64,000 nt of DNA from assembly GCA_014155875.1 (NCBI GenBank), contig JACEFZ010011090.1, positions 142,501 through 206,500 of the forward strand, in the 5' to 3' direction. Below the pieces are notes generated by a model, which searched no databases, was not told the origin of the DNA, and saw only the letters and a list, made by a program, of their open reading frames with translations. Positions 11,089 through 23,379 of this stretch are shown piece by piece. How positions within the stretch are numbered: position 1 is the stretch's first letter; every line of letters begins with the position of its first letter. This DNA comes from Cepaea nemoralis (Eukaryota > Mollusca > Gastropoda > Stylommatophora > Helicidae). A program made the position numbers and the translations under genes.

Positions 11089-11817
11089 TCAGAGGTAGTC
11101 AGAGAACGTTTGAGTCGGTTTTGGGCTCAATTTACTGAACTGTTCTCTGTAACCTGCCTCATCTAACATAAAATGTGCCATAATCTTAGATTTCAGATAA
11201 TGGTAATCTTTTCTGAGGTCTTTGGGGATGGTTTCAATAACTTTAAGAGGTTCCCCTGACAAACTCCTCAGGTACACAATATTCCATTCAGACAGTGGAA
11301 CTTGATAATGTTCCATTAAAGTTTCAAAATTTTGGGTAAAGGCTGCAATGCAGTCACCCGAGGTATAATTACGTACAATACCCTGATATTTCTTATACTG
11401 GTTTTCTTTCTCCAGTCTCTCAGATTTCTTAGACTCTTTGTTAATTGCAGTCTCAGTGTCAAGTTGTTTTATCTTCAACTGTAACTCCAGTTCTTCTCTC
11501 TTACTCTGAGCTGCTATTTCTGCCTTTTTCAACTCACTTTCCATCTCAGCTTGCTTGGTCTTTGCAGCCAGTTCTAATTCGGCTTGCTTTAAGGCTGTGT
11601 CTGCCTCTACTTGCTTGGCAGTTCTTTCTGCTTCTGCCTGCTTAAGAGCTCTTTCAGCTGCTCTTTCTTCGCGTTCTGCTGCTCTTTCATCGCGTTCGGT
11701 AGCTTTTTCCTGAACTAGTAGGTATTCAGCGTATTTCTCCTCACTCCACTTAGTGAGTTCATCACCATGTAACTGTAATTTTATGCCCATATCGATGAAA
11801 TCAAATAATGAAGACAT
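11089..11817 (-). CDS. gag: Gag, N-terminal part, ending at an in-frame TGA
   Basis: A 242-residue frame starting at ATG 11817. Residues 35-150 are a highly charged heptad-rich coiled coil (repeated AERA, KQAE and ELELQ-type blocks). A capsid-like helical region follows (NYTSGD, then IPKDLRKDYHYLKSKI). The frame ends at TGA (11091-11089) within the capsid; the same phase continues into pol, and the following sequence reads as the rest of the capsid. In the related gag at 62.8-63.2 kb the aligned codon is serine. This may be a recent nonsense change or a read-through site; the context CTC-TGA-TTA is not the classic CTA-type read-through signal. Host-gene origin is excluded by the LTR frame around it. 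Confidence 0.85.
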   Translation of the reverse strand: MSSLFDFIDMGIKLQLHGDELTKWSEEKYAEYLLVQEKATERDERAAEREERAAERALKQAEAERTAKQVEADTALKQAELELAAKTKQAEMESELKKAEIAAQSKREELELQLKIKQLDTETAINKESKKSERLEKENQYKKYQGIVRNYTSGDCIAAFTQNFETLMEHYQVPLSEWNIVYLRSLSGEPLKVIETIPKDLRKDYHYLKSKIMAHFMLDEAGYREQFSKLSPKPTQTFSDYL

Positions 11818-12651
11818 GATGGAAAAATGTCAATGAAATACCAGCCACACACAATATGTTATAAGTGGTTAGTAATCAACAAATTACAATCTGTTTATAT
11901 GGACGATATGTGCCTAAAAATGCATTTGTTAAGTATACGAAAAGGAAAAAGTATACTCAAGTGCCCTGGATGCGGTGAAGAACGGTTGAAAATCGGGCTA
12001 GGAACTGTAGGGTCGCTACCTCAGACTACAAATGACCTCTACGGCAAGGTTTCAGATGGTACGGAAAAACCTGCTTTTATTTTGGAAGAAGATAAATTAG
12101 CGTCTATTTCTTGGTGTGTGCCTGCTTGTCACTAAGTGTTGATTAGGTTTGTATGGCGTTGAGTATAATTGTATGTCGTAAGTTTGTCCGTCAACAGTTT
12201 TTTTTACAATACACGTTACTTTCTTTCCAAACACTTTTCGCGTTCCACAAACTCAATTCACAAAGACAATCTACAAGTATCTTAACACTCTACAACATTG
12301 ATGACACATCACTTACATCAAGATGACATTCAGTAAGGACATAGACATCAAGTTTACAAGATGGCGACAAGGTCAAAATGGCGACAAGATCACAATGTCG
12401 ACAAGGTCAAAACGGTGACAAGTTTCACAAATCACAAATGTTTTACACGCTTACAGGATCAAACAAAATGTATGCATTGTACGTTTACAAATGGTCTTAC
12501 ACATGTTTAAATAATGTAGTAACAATCAAAATGAGCCTTCCATGATCACATTTAAGTTTAAATCTAATGAAATTAAACGTTCAACAAGGACAAGCTATTC
12601 ACGTTCAAATATAACTAAATTAAAGCTGGACGAGCCCTCCACGTTCACACA
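11818..12651 (-). other. 5' leader of the Gmr1-type element
   Basis: 834 bp between the 5' LTR and the gag ATG. It includes short imperfect repeats of a GGCGACAAGGTCAAA-like block (about 12.36-12.42 kb) and AT-rich sequence. The primer-binding site should lie next to the LTR at 12651. A TGGAGGGCTCGTCC stretch on the minus strand begins about ten bases inside, but I cannot match it confidently to a tRNA 3' end. The plus-strand frame 11827-12135 has no support. Confidence 0.6.
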
Positions 12652-13147
12652 TGTCAGGGTCTTAAACTTGGCTCGCTTTCCTAACTAGTGTGAGACAGTA
12701 CAAATACAACGTGATTTGACGTACGACTCAACGACACATCGTTCGGTGGATTTATTAACATATCAAATACAGAACGATGATCACAAATACATATAATGGA
12801 TACTTTACAACTTACATCCAAGTACATACAAGTCTGACTCGCAAGATGTCCAGACACTCGCCTTTCAATACAGAAACCATACAATGCCTCTCTCACACGT
12901 CCGTCCTGTTCCGTGTCCCCAGAGCTGTCTGGACCTGGTTTGCAACTTGCCTCCTGCCTAACGTGACGTCACGTGGCAGGCGTGCGTCTTGCGTTGGCGG
13001 CCTGACCGCTGGTCAGCCAGCGATCTCGCAGGCCGGTAACTCATTCGCCTGGCGGCGCAACGAAGTGGTTGCATCCCTTACTGGGAGCTAAGTCGCCTGG
13101 CGGTCGTAACGATGTCCCTGCATCGCTGTCCACTGTCGGACTCTGAC
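12652..13147 (-). repeat. 5' LTR of the Gmr1-type element
   Basis: Pairs with 5158-5653 at equal length with no difference seen. It should hold promoter and polyadenylation signals for the element. It is followed directly by TATTG and the 51-bp satellite. Confidence 0.95.
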
Positions 13148-16100
13148 TATTGGGTCATCACATAATCCAGGCCACGCCATTGTATGTGGAGTGTGAAGTA
13201 TTGGGTCATCACATAATCCAGGCCACGCCATTGTATGTGGAGTGTGAAGTATTGGGTCATCACATAATCCAGGCCACGCCATTGTATAAAATGTGTGAAG
13301 TATTGGGTCATCACATAATCCAGGCCACGCCATTGTATGTGGAGTGTGAAGTATAGGGTCATCACATAATCCAGGCCACGCCATTGTATGTGGAGTGTGA
13401 AGTATTGGGTCATCACATAATCCAGGCCACGCCATTGTATGTGGAGTGTGAAGTATTGGGTCATCACATAATCCAGGCCACGCCATTGTATGTGGAGTGT
13501 GAATTATTGGGTCATCACATAATCCAGGCCACGCCATTGTATGTAGAGTGTGAAGTATTGGGTCATCACATAATCCAGGCCACGCCATTGTATGTGGAGT
13601 GTGAAGTAGTGAGCCATCACATAATCCAGGCCACGCCATTGTATGTGGAGTGTGAAGTATTGGGTCATCACATAATCCAGGCCACGCCATTGTATGTGGA
13701 GTGTGAAGTATTGGGTCATCACATAATCCAGGTCACGCCATTGTATGTGGAGTGTGAAGTATTGGGTCATCACATAATCCAGGCCACGCCATTGTATGTG
13801 GAGTGTGAAGTATTGGGTCATCACATAATCCAGGCCACGCCATTGTATGTGGAGTGTGAAGTAATCATCTATCACATAATCTAGGTCACGCCATTGTATG
13901 TGGGATGTGAAGTATTCATCTATCACATAATCCAGGCCACGCCATTGTATGTGGAGTGTGAAGTATTCATCCATCACATAATCTAGGTCACGTCATTGTA
14001 TGTGGAGTGTGAAGTATTCATCTATCACATTATCCAGGCCACGCCATTGTATGTGGAGTGTGAAGTATTCATCTATCACATAATCCAGGCCACGCCATTG
14101 TATGTGGAGTGTGAAGTATTGGGTCATCACATAATCCAGGCCACGCCATTGTATGGGGTGTGAAGTATTCATCCATCACATAATCCAGGCCTCGCCATTG
14201 TATGTGAAGTGTGAAGTATTGGGTCATCACATAATCCAGGCCACGCCATCGTATGTGGAGTGTGAAGTATTGGGTCATCACATAATCCAGGCCACGCCAT
14301 TGTATGTGGAGTGTGAAGTATTCATCCATCACATAATCTAGGTCACGCCATTGTATGTGGAGTGTGAAGTATTCATCCATCACATAATCTAGGTCTTGCC
14401 ATTGTATGTTGGGTGTGAAGTATTCATCCATCACATAATCCAGGCCACGCCATTGTATGTGGAGTGTGAAGTATTCATCCATCACATAATCTAGGTCAAG
14501 CCATTGTATGTGGGGTGTGAAGTAATCATCTACCACATAATCTAGGTCACGCCATTGTATGTGGGGTGTGAAGTATTCATCCATCACATAATCTAGGTCA
14601 CGCCATTGTATGTGGGGTGTGAAGTATTGAGCCATCACTTAATCTAGTTCACGCCATAGTATGTGGGATGTGAAGTATTCATCCATCACATAATCTAGGT
14701 CACGCCATTGTATGTGGGGTGTGAAGTATTCATCCATCACATAATCTAGGTCAAGCCATTGTATGTGGGGTGTGAAGTATTGAGCCATCACTTAATTTAG
14801 TTCACGCCATTGTATGTGGGGTGTACTGTATTGAGCCGCCACATAATCTAAGTCACGCCATTGTATGTCGGGTGTTAAGTATTCATCCATTACATAATCT
14901 AGGCCACGCCATTGTGTATGGGGTGTGAAGTATTCATCCATTTCATAATCTAGGTCACGCCATTGTGTATGGGGTGTGACGTATTCATCCATCACATAAT
15001 CTAGGTTACGCCAGTTATATGTGAGGTGTGAAGTATTCATCCATTACATAATCTAGGTCACACCATTGTATGTGGGGTGTGAAGTAATCAACAAACACAT
15101 AATCTAGGTCACACCATTGTATGTGGGGTGTGAAGTATTGAGCCATCACATAATCTAGGTTACGCCAGTGTATGTGAGGTGTGAAGTATTCATCCATCAC
15201 ATAATCTAGGTCACGCCATTGTATGTGAGGTGTGAAGTATTCATCCATCACATAATCTAGGTCACGCCATTGTGTATGGGGTGTGAAGTATTCACCCATC
15301 ACATAATCTAGGTTACGCCATTGTATGTGGAGTGTGAAGTATTGGCTCATCACATAATCCAGGCCACGCCATTGTATGTGGAGTGTGAAGTATTGGCTCA
15401 TCACATAATCCAGGCCACGCTATTGTATGTGGAGTGTGAAGTATTGGGTCATCACATAATCCAGGCCACGCCATTGTATGTGGAGTGTGAATTATTGGCT
15501 CATCACATAATCCAGGCCACGCCATTGTATGTGGAGTGTGAAGTATTGGCTCATCACATAATCCAGACCACGCTATTGTATGTGGAGTGTGAAGTATTGG
15601 GTCATCACATAATTCAGGTCACGCCATTGTATGTGGGGTGTCAAGTATTGGGTCATCACATAATCTAGGTCACGCCATTGTATGTGGAGTGTGAAGTATT
15701 GGGTCATCACATAATCCAGGTCACGCCATTGTATGTGGGGTGTCAAGTATTGGGTCATCACATAATCTAGGTCACGCCATTGTATGTGGAGTGTAAAGTA
15801 TTCATCCATCACATAATCTAGGTCAAGCCATTGTATGTGGAGTGTGAAGTATTGGGTCATCACATAATCCAGGCCACGCCATTGTATGTGGAGTGTGAAG
15901 TATTGGGTCATCACATAATCTAGGTCACGCCATTGTATGTGGAGTGTGAAGTATTGGGTCATCACATAATCTAGGTCACGCCATTGTATGTGGGGTGTGA
16001 AGTATTGGGTCATCACATAATCCAGGCCACGCCATTGTATGTGGAGTCTGAAGTATTGGGTCATCACATAATCTAGGACACGCCATTGTATGTGGAGTGT

Positions 16101-19100
16101 GAAGTATTGAGTCATCACATAATCCAGGCCACGCCATTGTATGTGGAGTGTAAAGTATTGGGTCATCACATAATCCAGGCCACGCCATTGTATGTGGAGT
16201 GTAAAGTATTGGGTCATCACATAATCCAGGCCACGCCATTGTATGTGGAGTGTGAAGTATTGGGTCATCACATAATCCAGGCCACGCCATTGTATGTGGA
16301 GTGTGAAGTATTGGGTCATCACATAATCCAGGCCACGCCATTGTATGTGGAGTGTGAAGTATTGGGTCATCACATAATCCAGGTCACGTCATTGTATGTG
16401 GAGTGTGAAGTATTGGGTCATCACATAATCCAGGCCACGCCATTGTATAAAGTGTGAAGTATTGGGTCATCACATAATCCAGGCCACGCCATTGTATGTG
16501 GAGTGTGAAGTATTGGGTCATCACATAATCCAGGCCACGCCATTGTATGTGGAGTGTGAAGTATTGGGTCATCACATAATCCAGGCCACGCCATTGTATG
16601 TGGAGTGTGAAGTATTGGGTCATCTAATAATCCAGGCCACGCCATTGTATGTGGAGTGTGAAGTATTGGGTCATCACATAATCCAGGCCACGCCATTGTA
16701 TGTGGAGTGTGAAGTATTGGGTCATCACATAATCCAGGCCACGCCATTGTATGTGGAGTGTGAAGTATTGGTCATCACATAATCCAGGCCACGCCATTGT
16801 ATGTGGAGTGTGAAGTATTGGGTCATCACATAATCTAGGTCACGTCATTGTATGTGGAGTGTGAAGTATTCATCTATCACATTATCCAGGCCACGCCATT
16901 GTATGTGGAGTGTGAAGTATTCATCTATCACATAATCCAGGCCACGCCATTGTATGTGGAGTGTGAAGTATTGGGTCATAACATAATCCAGGCCACGCCA
17001 TTGTATGGGGTGTGAAGTATTCATCCAGCACATAATCCAGGCCACGCCATTGTATGTGAAGTGTGAAGTATTGGGTCATCACATACTCCAGGCCACGCCA
17101 TTGTATGTGGAGTGTGAAGTATTGGGTCATCACATAATCCAGGCCACGCCATTGTATGTGGAGTATGAAGTATTCATCCATCACATAATCTAGGTCACGC
17201 CATTGTATGTGGAGTGTGAAGTATTCATCCATCACATAATCTAGGTCACGCCATTGTATGTTGGGTGTGAAGTATTCATCCATCACATAATCCAGGCCAC
17301 GCCATTGTATGTGGAGTGTGAAGTATTCATCCATCACATAATCTAGGTCACGCCATTGTATGTGGGGTGTGAAGTATTCATCCATCACATAATCTAGGTC
17401 ACGCCATTGTATGTGGGGTGTGAAGTATTCATCCATCACATAATCTAGGTCACGCCATTGTATGTGGGGTGTGAAGTATTGAGCCATCACTTAATCTAGG
17501 TCACGCCATTGTGTATGGGGTGTGAAGTATTCACCCATCACATAATCTAGGTTACGCCAGTGTATGTGAGGTGTGAAGTATTCATCCATCACATAATCTA
17601 GGTCACACCATTGTATGTGGGGTGTGAAGTATTCAACAAACACATAATCTAGGTCACACCATTGTATGTGGGATGTGATGTAGTGAACCACCAGATAATC
17701 TAGGTCACGTCATTGTATGTGGCATGTGAAGTATTGAACCATCACATAATCTAGGTCACGTCATTGTATGTGGGGTGTGAAGTATTGAGCCATGACATAA
17801 TCTAGGTCACACCATTGTGTGTGGGGTGCAAAGTTTTCATCCATCACATAATCTAGGTCACGCCATTGTATGTGGGGTGTGAAGTATTCATCCATCACCT
17901 AATCTAGGTCACGCCATTGTATGTGGGGTGTGAAGCATTCTTCCATCACATAATCTAGGTCACGCCATTGTATGTGAGGTGTGAAGTATTCATCTATCAC
18001 ATAATCTAGGTCACGCCATTGTGTGTGGGATGTGAAGTATTGAGCCGTCACATAATGTAGGTCACGCCATTGTATGTGGGGTGTGAAGTATTCATCCATC
18101 ACATAATCTAGGTCACGCCATTGTATGTGGGGTGTGAAGTATTCATCCATCACATAATCTAGGTGACGCCATTGTATGTGGGGTGTGAAGTATTCATCCA
18201 TCACATAATCTAGGTCACACCATTGTATGTGAGGTGTGAAGTATTCATCCATCACATAATCTAGGTCACACCATTGTATGTGGGGTGTGAAGTATTCATC
18301 CATCACATAATCTAGGTCACGCCATTTTATGTGAGGTGTGAATTATACATCCATCACATAATCTAGGTCGCACCATTGTATGAGGGGTGTGAAGTATTCA
18401 ACAAACACATAATCTAGGTCACACCATTGTATGTGGGGTGTGAAGTATTCAACAAACACATAATCTAGGTCACACCATTGTATGTGGGATGTGATGTAGT
18501 GAGAGACCACATAAACTAGGTCACGCCATTGTATGTGGGGTGTGAAGTATTGAACCATCACATAATCTAGGTCACGTCATTGTATGTGGGGTGTGAAGTA
18601 TTGAGCCATCACATAATCTAGGTCACACCATTGTGTGTGGGGTGTGAAGTATTCATCCATCACATAATCTAGGTCACGCCATTGTATGTGAGGTGTGAAG
18701 TATTGAGCCATCACTTAATCTAGATCACGGCATTGTATGTGGGGTGTACTGTATTGAGCCGCCACATAATCTAAGTCACGCCATTGTATGTAGGGTGTAA
18801 AGTATTCATCCATTACATAATCTAAGTCACGCCATTGTATGTGTGGTGTGAAGTATTCACCCATTACATAATCTAGGTCACGCCATTGTGTATGGGATGT
18901 GAAGTATTCATCCATCACATAATCTAGGTCACGCCAGTGAATGTGAGGTGTAAAGTATTCATCCATCACATAATCTAGGTCACGCCAGTGTATGTGGGGT
19001 GTGAAGTATTCATCCATCACATAATCTAGGTCACACCATTGTATGTGTGGTGTGAAGTATTCAACAATAACATAATCTAGGTCACACCATTGTATGTGGG

Positions 19101-19805
19101 ATGTGAAGTAGTGAGCCACCACATAATCTAGGTCACGCCATTATATGTGGGGTGTGATGTATTGAGCCATCACATAATCTAGGTCACGCCATTGTGTGTG
19201 GGGTGCGAAATATTCAGCCATCACATAATCTAGGTCACGCCATTGTGTGTGGGGAGTGAAGTATAGAGCCTTCACATAATCTACGCCACGACATTGTGTG
19301 TGGTTTGTGAAGTATTCATCCATCACATAATCTAGGTCACGCCATTGTATGTGAGGTGTGAAGTATTCATCCATTACATAATCTAGGTCACGCCATTGTG
19401 TATGAGGTGTGAAGTATTCTTTTCATAATCTAGGTCATGCCAGTGTATGTGGGGTGTGAAGTATTCATCCATCACATAATCTAGGTCACGCCAGTGTATG
19501 TGGGGTGTGAAGTATTCATCCATCACATAATCTAGGTCACACCATTGTATGTGGGGTGTGAAGTATTCATTTCATAATCTAGGTGACGCCAGTGTATGTG
19601 GGGTGTGAAGTAGTGAGCCACCACATAAACTAGGTCACGCCATTGTATGTGGGGTGTGAAGTATTGAACCATCACATAATCTAGGTCACGCCATTGTGTG
19701 TAGGGTGTGAAGTATTCATCCATCACATAATCTAGGTCACGCCATTGTATGTGGGTTGTGAAGTATAGCGCCGTCACATAATCTACGCCACGCCATTGTG
19801 TGTGG
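13148..19805. repeat. 51-bp satellite array, right part
   Basis: About 130 further copies of the 51-bp unit. The first 700 bp and 15.9-16.8 kb are the homogeneous CCAGGCCA class; from about 17.2 kb to the end the diverged CTAGGTCA/TTCATCCATC class dominates and divergence grows towards 19.8 kb. Blocks recur at about 3-kb spacing (see findings). The array ends near 19805 with units of altered length. Open frames on either strand are by-products of the 17-codon period. Confidence 0.95.
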
Positions 19806-20114
19806 GGATGGTCAGTTCATGTCCTCAATTCCCCATACAGTTCTCAAGAAAATTATGAAAATTATATTATAACCATATTTATGAGAATGGGTGGACCACA
19901 AACATTTCTCACTCATGTAGCAGGTTGTTTGCAGAACGTCGTTCTCATCCGAACGAGACAAAAAGCCGCTTCATGTTTGACCAACTTTCCTGTCGCATGC
20001 AGCTTTCATTTTAAATTGCGATCTTTGATTGGACTGATTTTGTCGGTCGATATAATAAACATATGTGGTGTTAATAGTAGAACAAAGAAGAACCGATAAA
20101 AACAACAGAATAGA
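19806..20114. other. Unassigned spacer after the satellite
   Basis: No recognised feature. It holds a short AT-rich stretch and a 99-residue frame without any recognisable motif. Confidence 0.45.
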
Positions 20115-20262
20115 GGAAAATTGGACTGATGAGATTATCGGACACCAGAATAAAAGGGAGTGGATGCAAGGAGATCCACTACAGTTATACGTTTGTCTAC
20201 TCTGGAGTGGAACAGCAAGAAAGGGCAAGACATGGTGTAGGAATATTCATTGAACCACGGCT
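20115..20262 (+). pseudogene. LINE endonuclease fragment
   Basis: One plus-strand frame reads LSDTRIKGSG, then [18 protein letters not shown]. This matches the pattern of an APE-type LINE endonuclease (LSETR..G.G, then YSG....GVGI). Only about 50 residues survive and nothing RT-like follows. It is a relic whose family cannot be assigned. Confidence 0.5.
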
Positions 20263-20279
20263 ATCATGAAGAATATTAG

Positions 20280-20386
<107 letters not shown>

Positions 20387-20387
20387 A

Positions 20388-20945
20388 TCCACCATGTGCC
20401 ATGCCGGTAAGTGTAGGCGGTCATGTTCTGCCATCTCACTCGATCACCAGTGTCGTGGATCAGCTCCGTGTTTGTGTCTCGACCATGACACAAGACCAAG
20501 CCATCCAGGTACTTGCTTCTAGGTCTTCCCCTTGGTCTGTTCCCCTCGATCTTACCAGTTGTCACCAAGTTCTCAAATCATTTCTTCTCATAACATGCCC
20601 AAAAAATTGTGATTGTCTACGTCTAATGTCTCTAATCAGTTTACGATCTTCATTTGTTTCTTGAAAGACTTGTTCATTGGTCTTTATGGCTGTCCATGGT
20701 ATTCTTTGCATTTTCCTCAGAAATCACATTTCTACAGCAATCAGATGTTTTTCAGCCTGACTGCTCATTGTCCAAGCTTCAAATCCATATAAAAGTACAG
20801 GTTCTATGTAGCATCTCAACACTGTTTTTCTCGTTTCAATTGACATCTTTTTATTGGTCAGTATGTTTTTCATCTTGCTAAAGGCTACTTTTGTCATGGC
20901 GATGCTTGTTCTAATTTCTTCAAGGCATCTTCAATCAGATGTCAA
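20388..20945 (-). mobile_element. RTE-A LINE, 5'-truncated 3' end (copy 2)
   Basis: Minus-strand match to the C-terminal ORF2 region and 3' end of the RTE-A family: TSDGRCLEE-like start, YGCETW-region equivalents and the RRNGLENLV segment. The tail next to the AT repeat is a short (GATGG)-type run. Frames are broken; plus-strand open frames here are antisense. It is 5'-truncated within the RT C-terminal region. Confidence 0.85.
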
Positions 20946-21715
20946 AGAACTATCCAAGCGGCTAACATGTTCATAGAACTACCCCAGTGGTGAAAATATG
21001 TCACACGACTACTCGCAAAGGTGAACATATGTCATAGGAAGCCCCAGCGGAGAATGTATGCCTTAGAACAACCCCAGCCGTGAATATACGCCATTGAATT
21101 ACCTCAGCGATGAAAATTTGTCATGCTTGCTTGCTTGCTTGCGTTCGTTGGCTTGAGCTCCAGCGCAAAGTCCTGTATGTTGGATGAAGGCATCCTGTCG
21201 TCCAACATCAGTGTGATGTCATACAGGGCCTGAGTTTTGCGTGAGTATCCGTTGTCCCATGTCTGGCTTATTGGTGTGCAGACTGGTGGTTCCTCGCCAT
21301 ACAGGCAGACACTCTCCGACTTCGGAGGAATCGACGATCCTATTGACTTCAGCCAGGACCCCGAAGGGACCTTTGGCCCAGGACGCTCGACGAGGACGCG
21401 TCAATAGGTCTTGGCCAGTATATAACCCGGCCCTGGTGCCTTGGAAACACCTCTGCGTCCCAAAATTTGTCATAAAACTATCCCTGCGGCGAACATATGT
21501 TATAGACCTACATCAGCGGTGAACATATGTGACATGACTACCAAAGCGATGATTTGTCACACGAATTTCCCCAGGGGTGATCATTTGTAACACGAATACC
21601 CCCAGCGGCAAATATGTCGTACAACTACCCGGCTGTGACCATATGTCACAGAACTACACCAGCTGCGAACATGTGCCATAGAACTACCCCAGAGGTGAAT
21701 ATGTCTGTCATGGAA
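20946..21715. repeat. 30-bp minisatellite, array 1 (interrupted)
   Basis: A 30-bp unit (key blocks TAGAACTACCCCAG and GTGAACATATGTCA) repeats about fourteen times with strong divergence. A 337-bp retroposon interrupts it at 21125-21461. The same unit reappears at 25362-25512. Confidence 0.85.
21125..21461 (-). mobile_element. 337-bp non-LTR retroposon with 12-bp target duplication
   Basis: The insert is bounded by AAAATTTGTCAT on both sides (21113-21124 and 21462-21473), a perfect 12-bp target duplication typical of target-primed reverse transcription. The minus-strand 3' tail is (AAGC)n. Just before it lies a hairpin with arms TGTTGGA and TCCAACA. There is no polymerase III promoter that I can see and no coding frame with known motifs. 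It is therefore a SINE-like element or the 5'-truncated 3' end of an unidentified LINE. Confidence 0.88.
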
Positions 21716-23379
21716 CGCCTCGTATCATACTTGAATGTATTCTCTCATTCTACAATCCAGATGGGGTCAAGAACTAATGAGAATGAAGGAAAATGAAACC
21801 TGTGCGCTCAATGTTTAAAAATGTAATAACCAAAAGTGCACAATTAGACTGTAGTCCCACAAGACAAAACGCGTCTGGGGAATCTCAAATTTGACGCCGT
21901 AGGAAGATACCTGTCTACCAGCGAGAAATGTAATAAACTGAGCGGTTCCCTGATCACACGTAGTCCGCACTGCAGATCTGGGAAGTTCAATCTGAGGTGT
22001 GAACTCGCACTGCGCTGTTGAATTTCAACCAGGGATACTTTTTACCAAGGACTGCCGAGGAAACGGGCTCAGGCGGGAACACGAGCAGCCAGTCCAAAAG
22101 GCTCAAAGCATCGTAGGAAACGCATGATCGAAGACTAAAGGCCGAACTTGGGGAGGCAAGGGGGATAATCAAGAACCTTGGCAGATGAGGGGCTTGACCA
22201 ATGACATGTATAAAGTCTAGTGGTTAAAACGTCTCAAATCAGATTTGTCATTGGAAGAATCAGGTAATAGCGATGTATAATCATTTGTTAGTAAGTCAGT
22301 ATTCTGTTGTTGTTTAGAAGTTCCTGTGAATGCTATTTCCTAGTAACTATCCAGCAAAGCTTCAGACTTGTGGTCTTGTATTCCGTCTGTCTTATTCATG
22401 GTGTTTCAATAAGAACTAGCATTGTGTCATTTGTCTGTATATAGTCATGTTATTATATTTTATTTATTTTCTAAGCTAAATAAGCATTAGGTAGCTAAAT
22501 AATGACAGATTAGTGATGACTTTCATTGCATCTGTTGCTTCTAAAGGAACTATTTATTTTTCATCGTTGGTGTATATAATTTTATTACTATATTTCTTGT
22601 TTTCCGTTACCACACATATAGATAAGTACAGACAGTCCATACATTGGCAGACTTTCAGTTCGTATGTCCGATGGATGTGACTTCAATGAGAGCTAGTGTT
22701 GTCTCATTTTGTTGTAATATAGTGTATCATTATATTTCTTTACTTCTTACTATACAAGTAGGAAGGCGTTTCTATGAATAATGCTTGTGAGTTTATATCT
22801 TACCAGGGGGATTAGGCTATCGTGCTTTTATTGTGACTAACTTTATATATGCTTAAGGTATGTTAAGGCAGAGACTGATCACCGGCAGTTAAGCCCGAGG
22901 ATATGACAATCTTGTATTAACATCACTTATCATTTAATCTGCTTAAACAACTGTAGAGACGGAGCGGCTGCATAGAGACCTTGTGTGTGAGTGAGTGACA
23001 TTGACGTGAGCATTCCATTTCTCAACACGTGACAGGTAGGGGAAGGCAGCAAATGTAACTACAGTACATGTTTGACTACGGGAAAGACCTTCGGACTCTA
23101 CTGAGTGAGAAAGAGAGAGGAGAGTAAAGATAGTAAACCGGGATGAACGACAGTGCCAAACAGCGCTATGTGAATGTAGGGATACACACTCACACATATG
23201 TGTGTAGGTAGGATTGTATAAATGTAAACCTTAGAACTACACAATTTTGATTATCTATTCCTAGCTCTGAAACAGGGCACCAGAGTACTCATTCTTGTTC
23301 AGTTATAAAGAGGAGGAATATATTGGAAACAAGACTGACTTCGGCACAGAACACTTTCAGCTGATTTGATTTTACGCGG
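21716..23379. other. Unassigned intergenic sequence
   Basis: About 1.7 kb of moderately AT-rich DNA with no repeat, RNA gene or supported frame recognised. An intron of a host gene cannot be excluded. Confidence 0.4.

Larger units (their letters stand above)
5158..13147 (-). mobile_element. Gmr1-type Ty3/gypsy LTR retrotransposon
   Basis: A complete 7,990-bp element on the minus strand: 5' LTR (12652-13147), leader, gag, pol, a 1.4-kb 3' non-coding region and 3' LTR (5158-5653). The LTRs are both 496 bp and I found no difference between them by reading. The target duplication is TATTG (5153-5157 and 13148-13152). The 3' LTR reads TG...CA if base 5654 is counted; the equivalent base at 13148 would be changed, which leaves a 4- or 5-bp duplication equally possible. 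The pol order PR-INT-RT-RH is that of Gmr1-like elements, whereas most Ty3/gypsy elements have INT last. No env-like frame is visible. LTR identity implies recent insertion. Confidence 0.95.

Noticed and set aside
12000..12651. A defined tRNA primer-binding site
   Set aside because: No sequence immediately next to the 5' LTR gives a convincing complement to a tRNA 3' end; the best candidate is offset by about ten bases.
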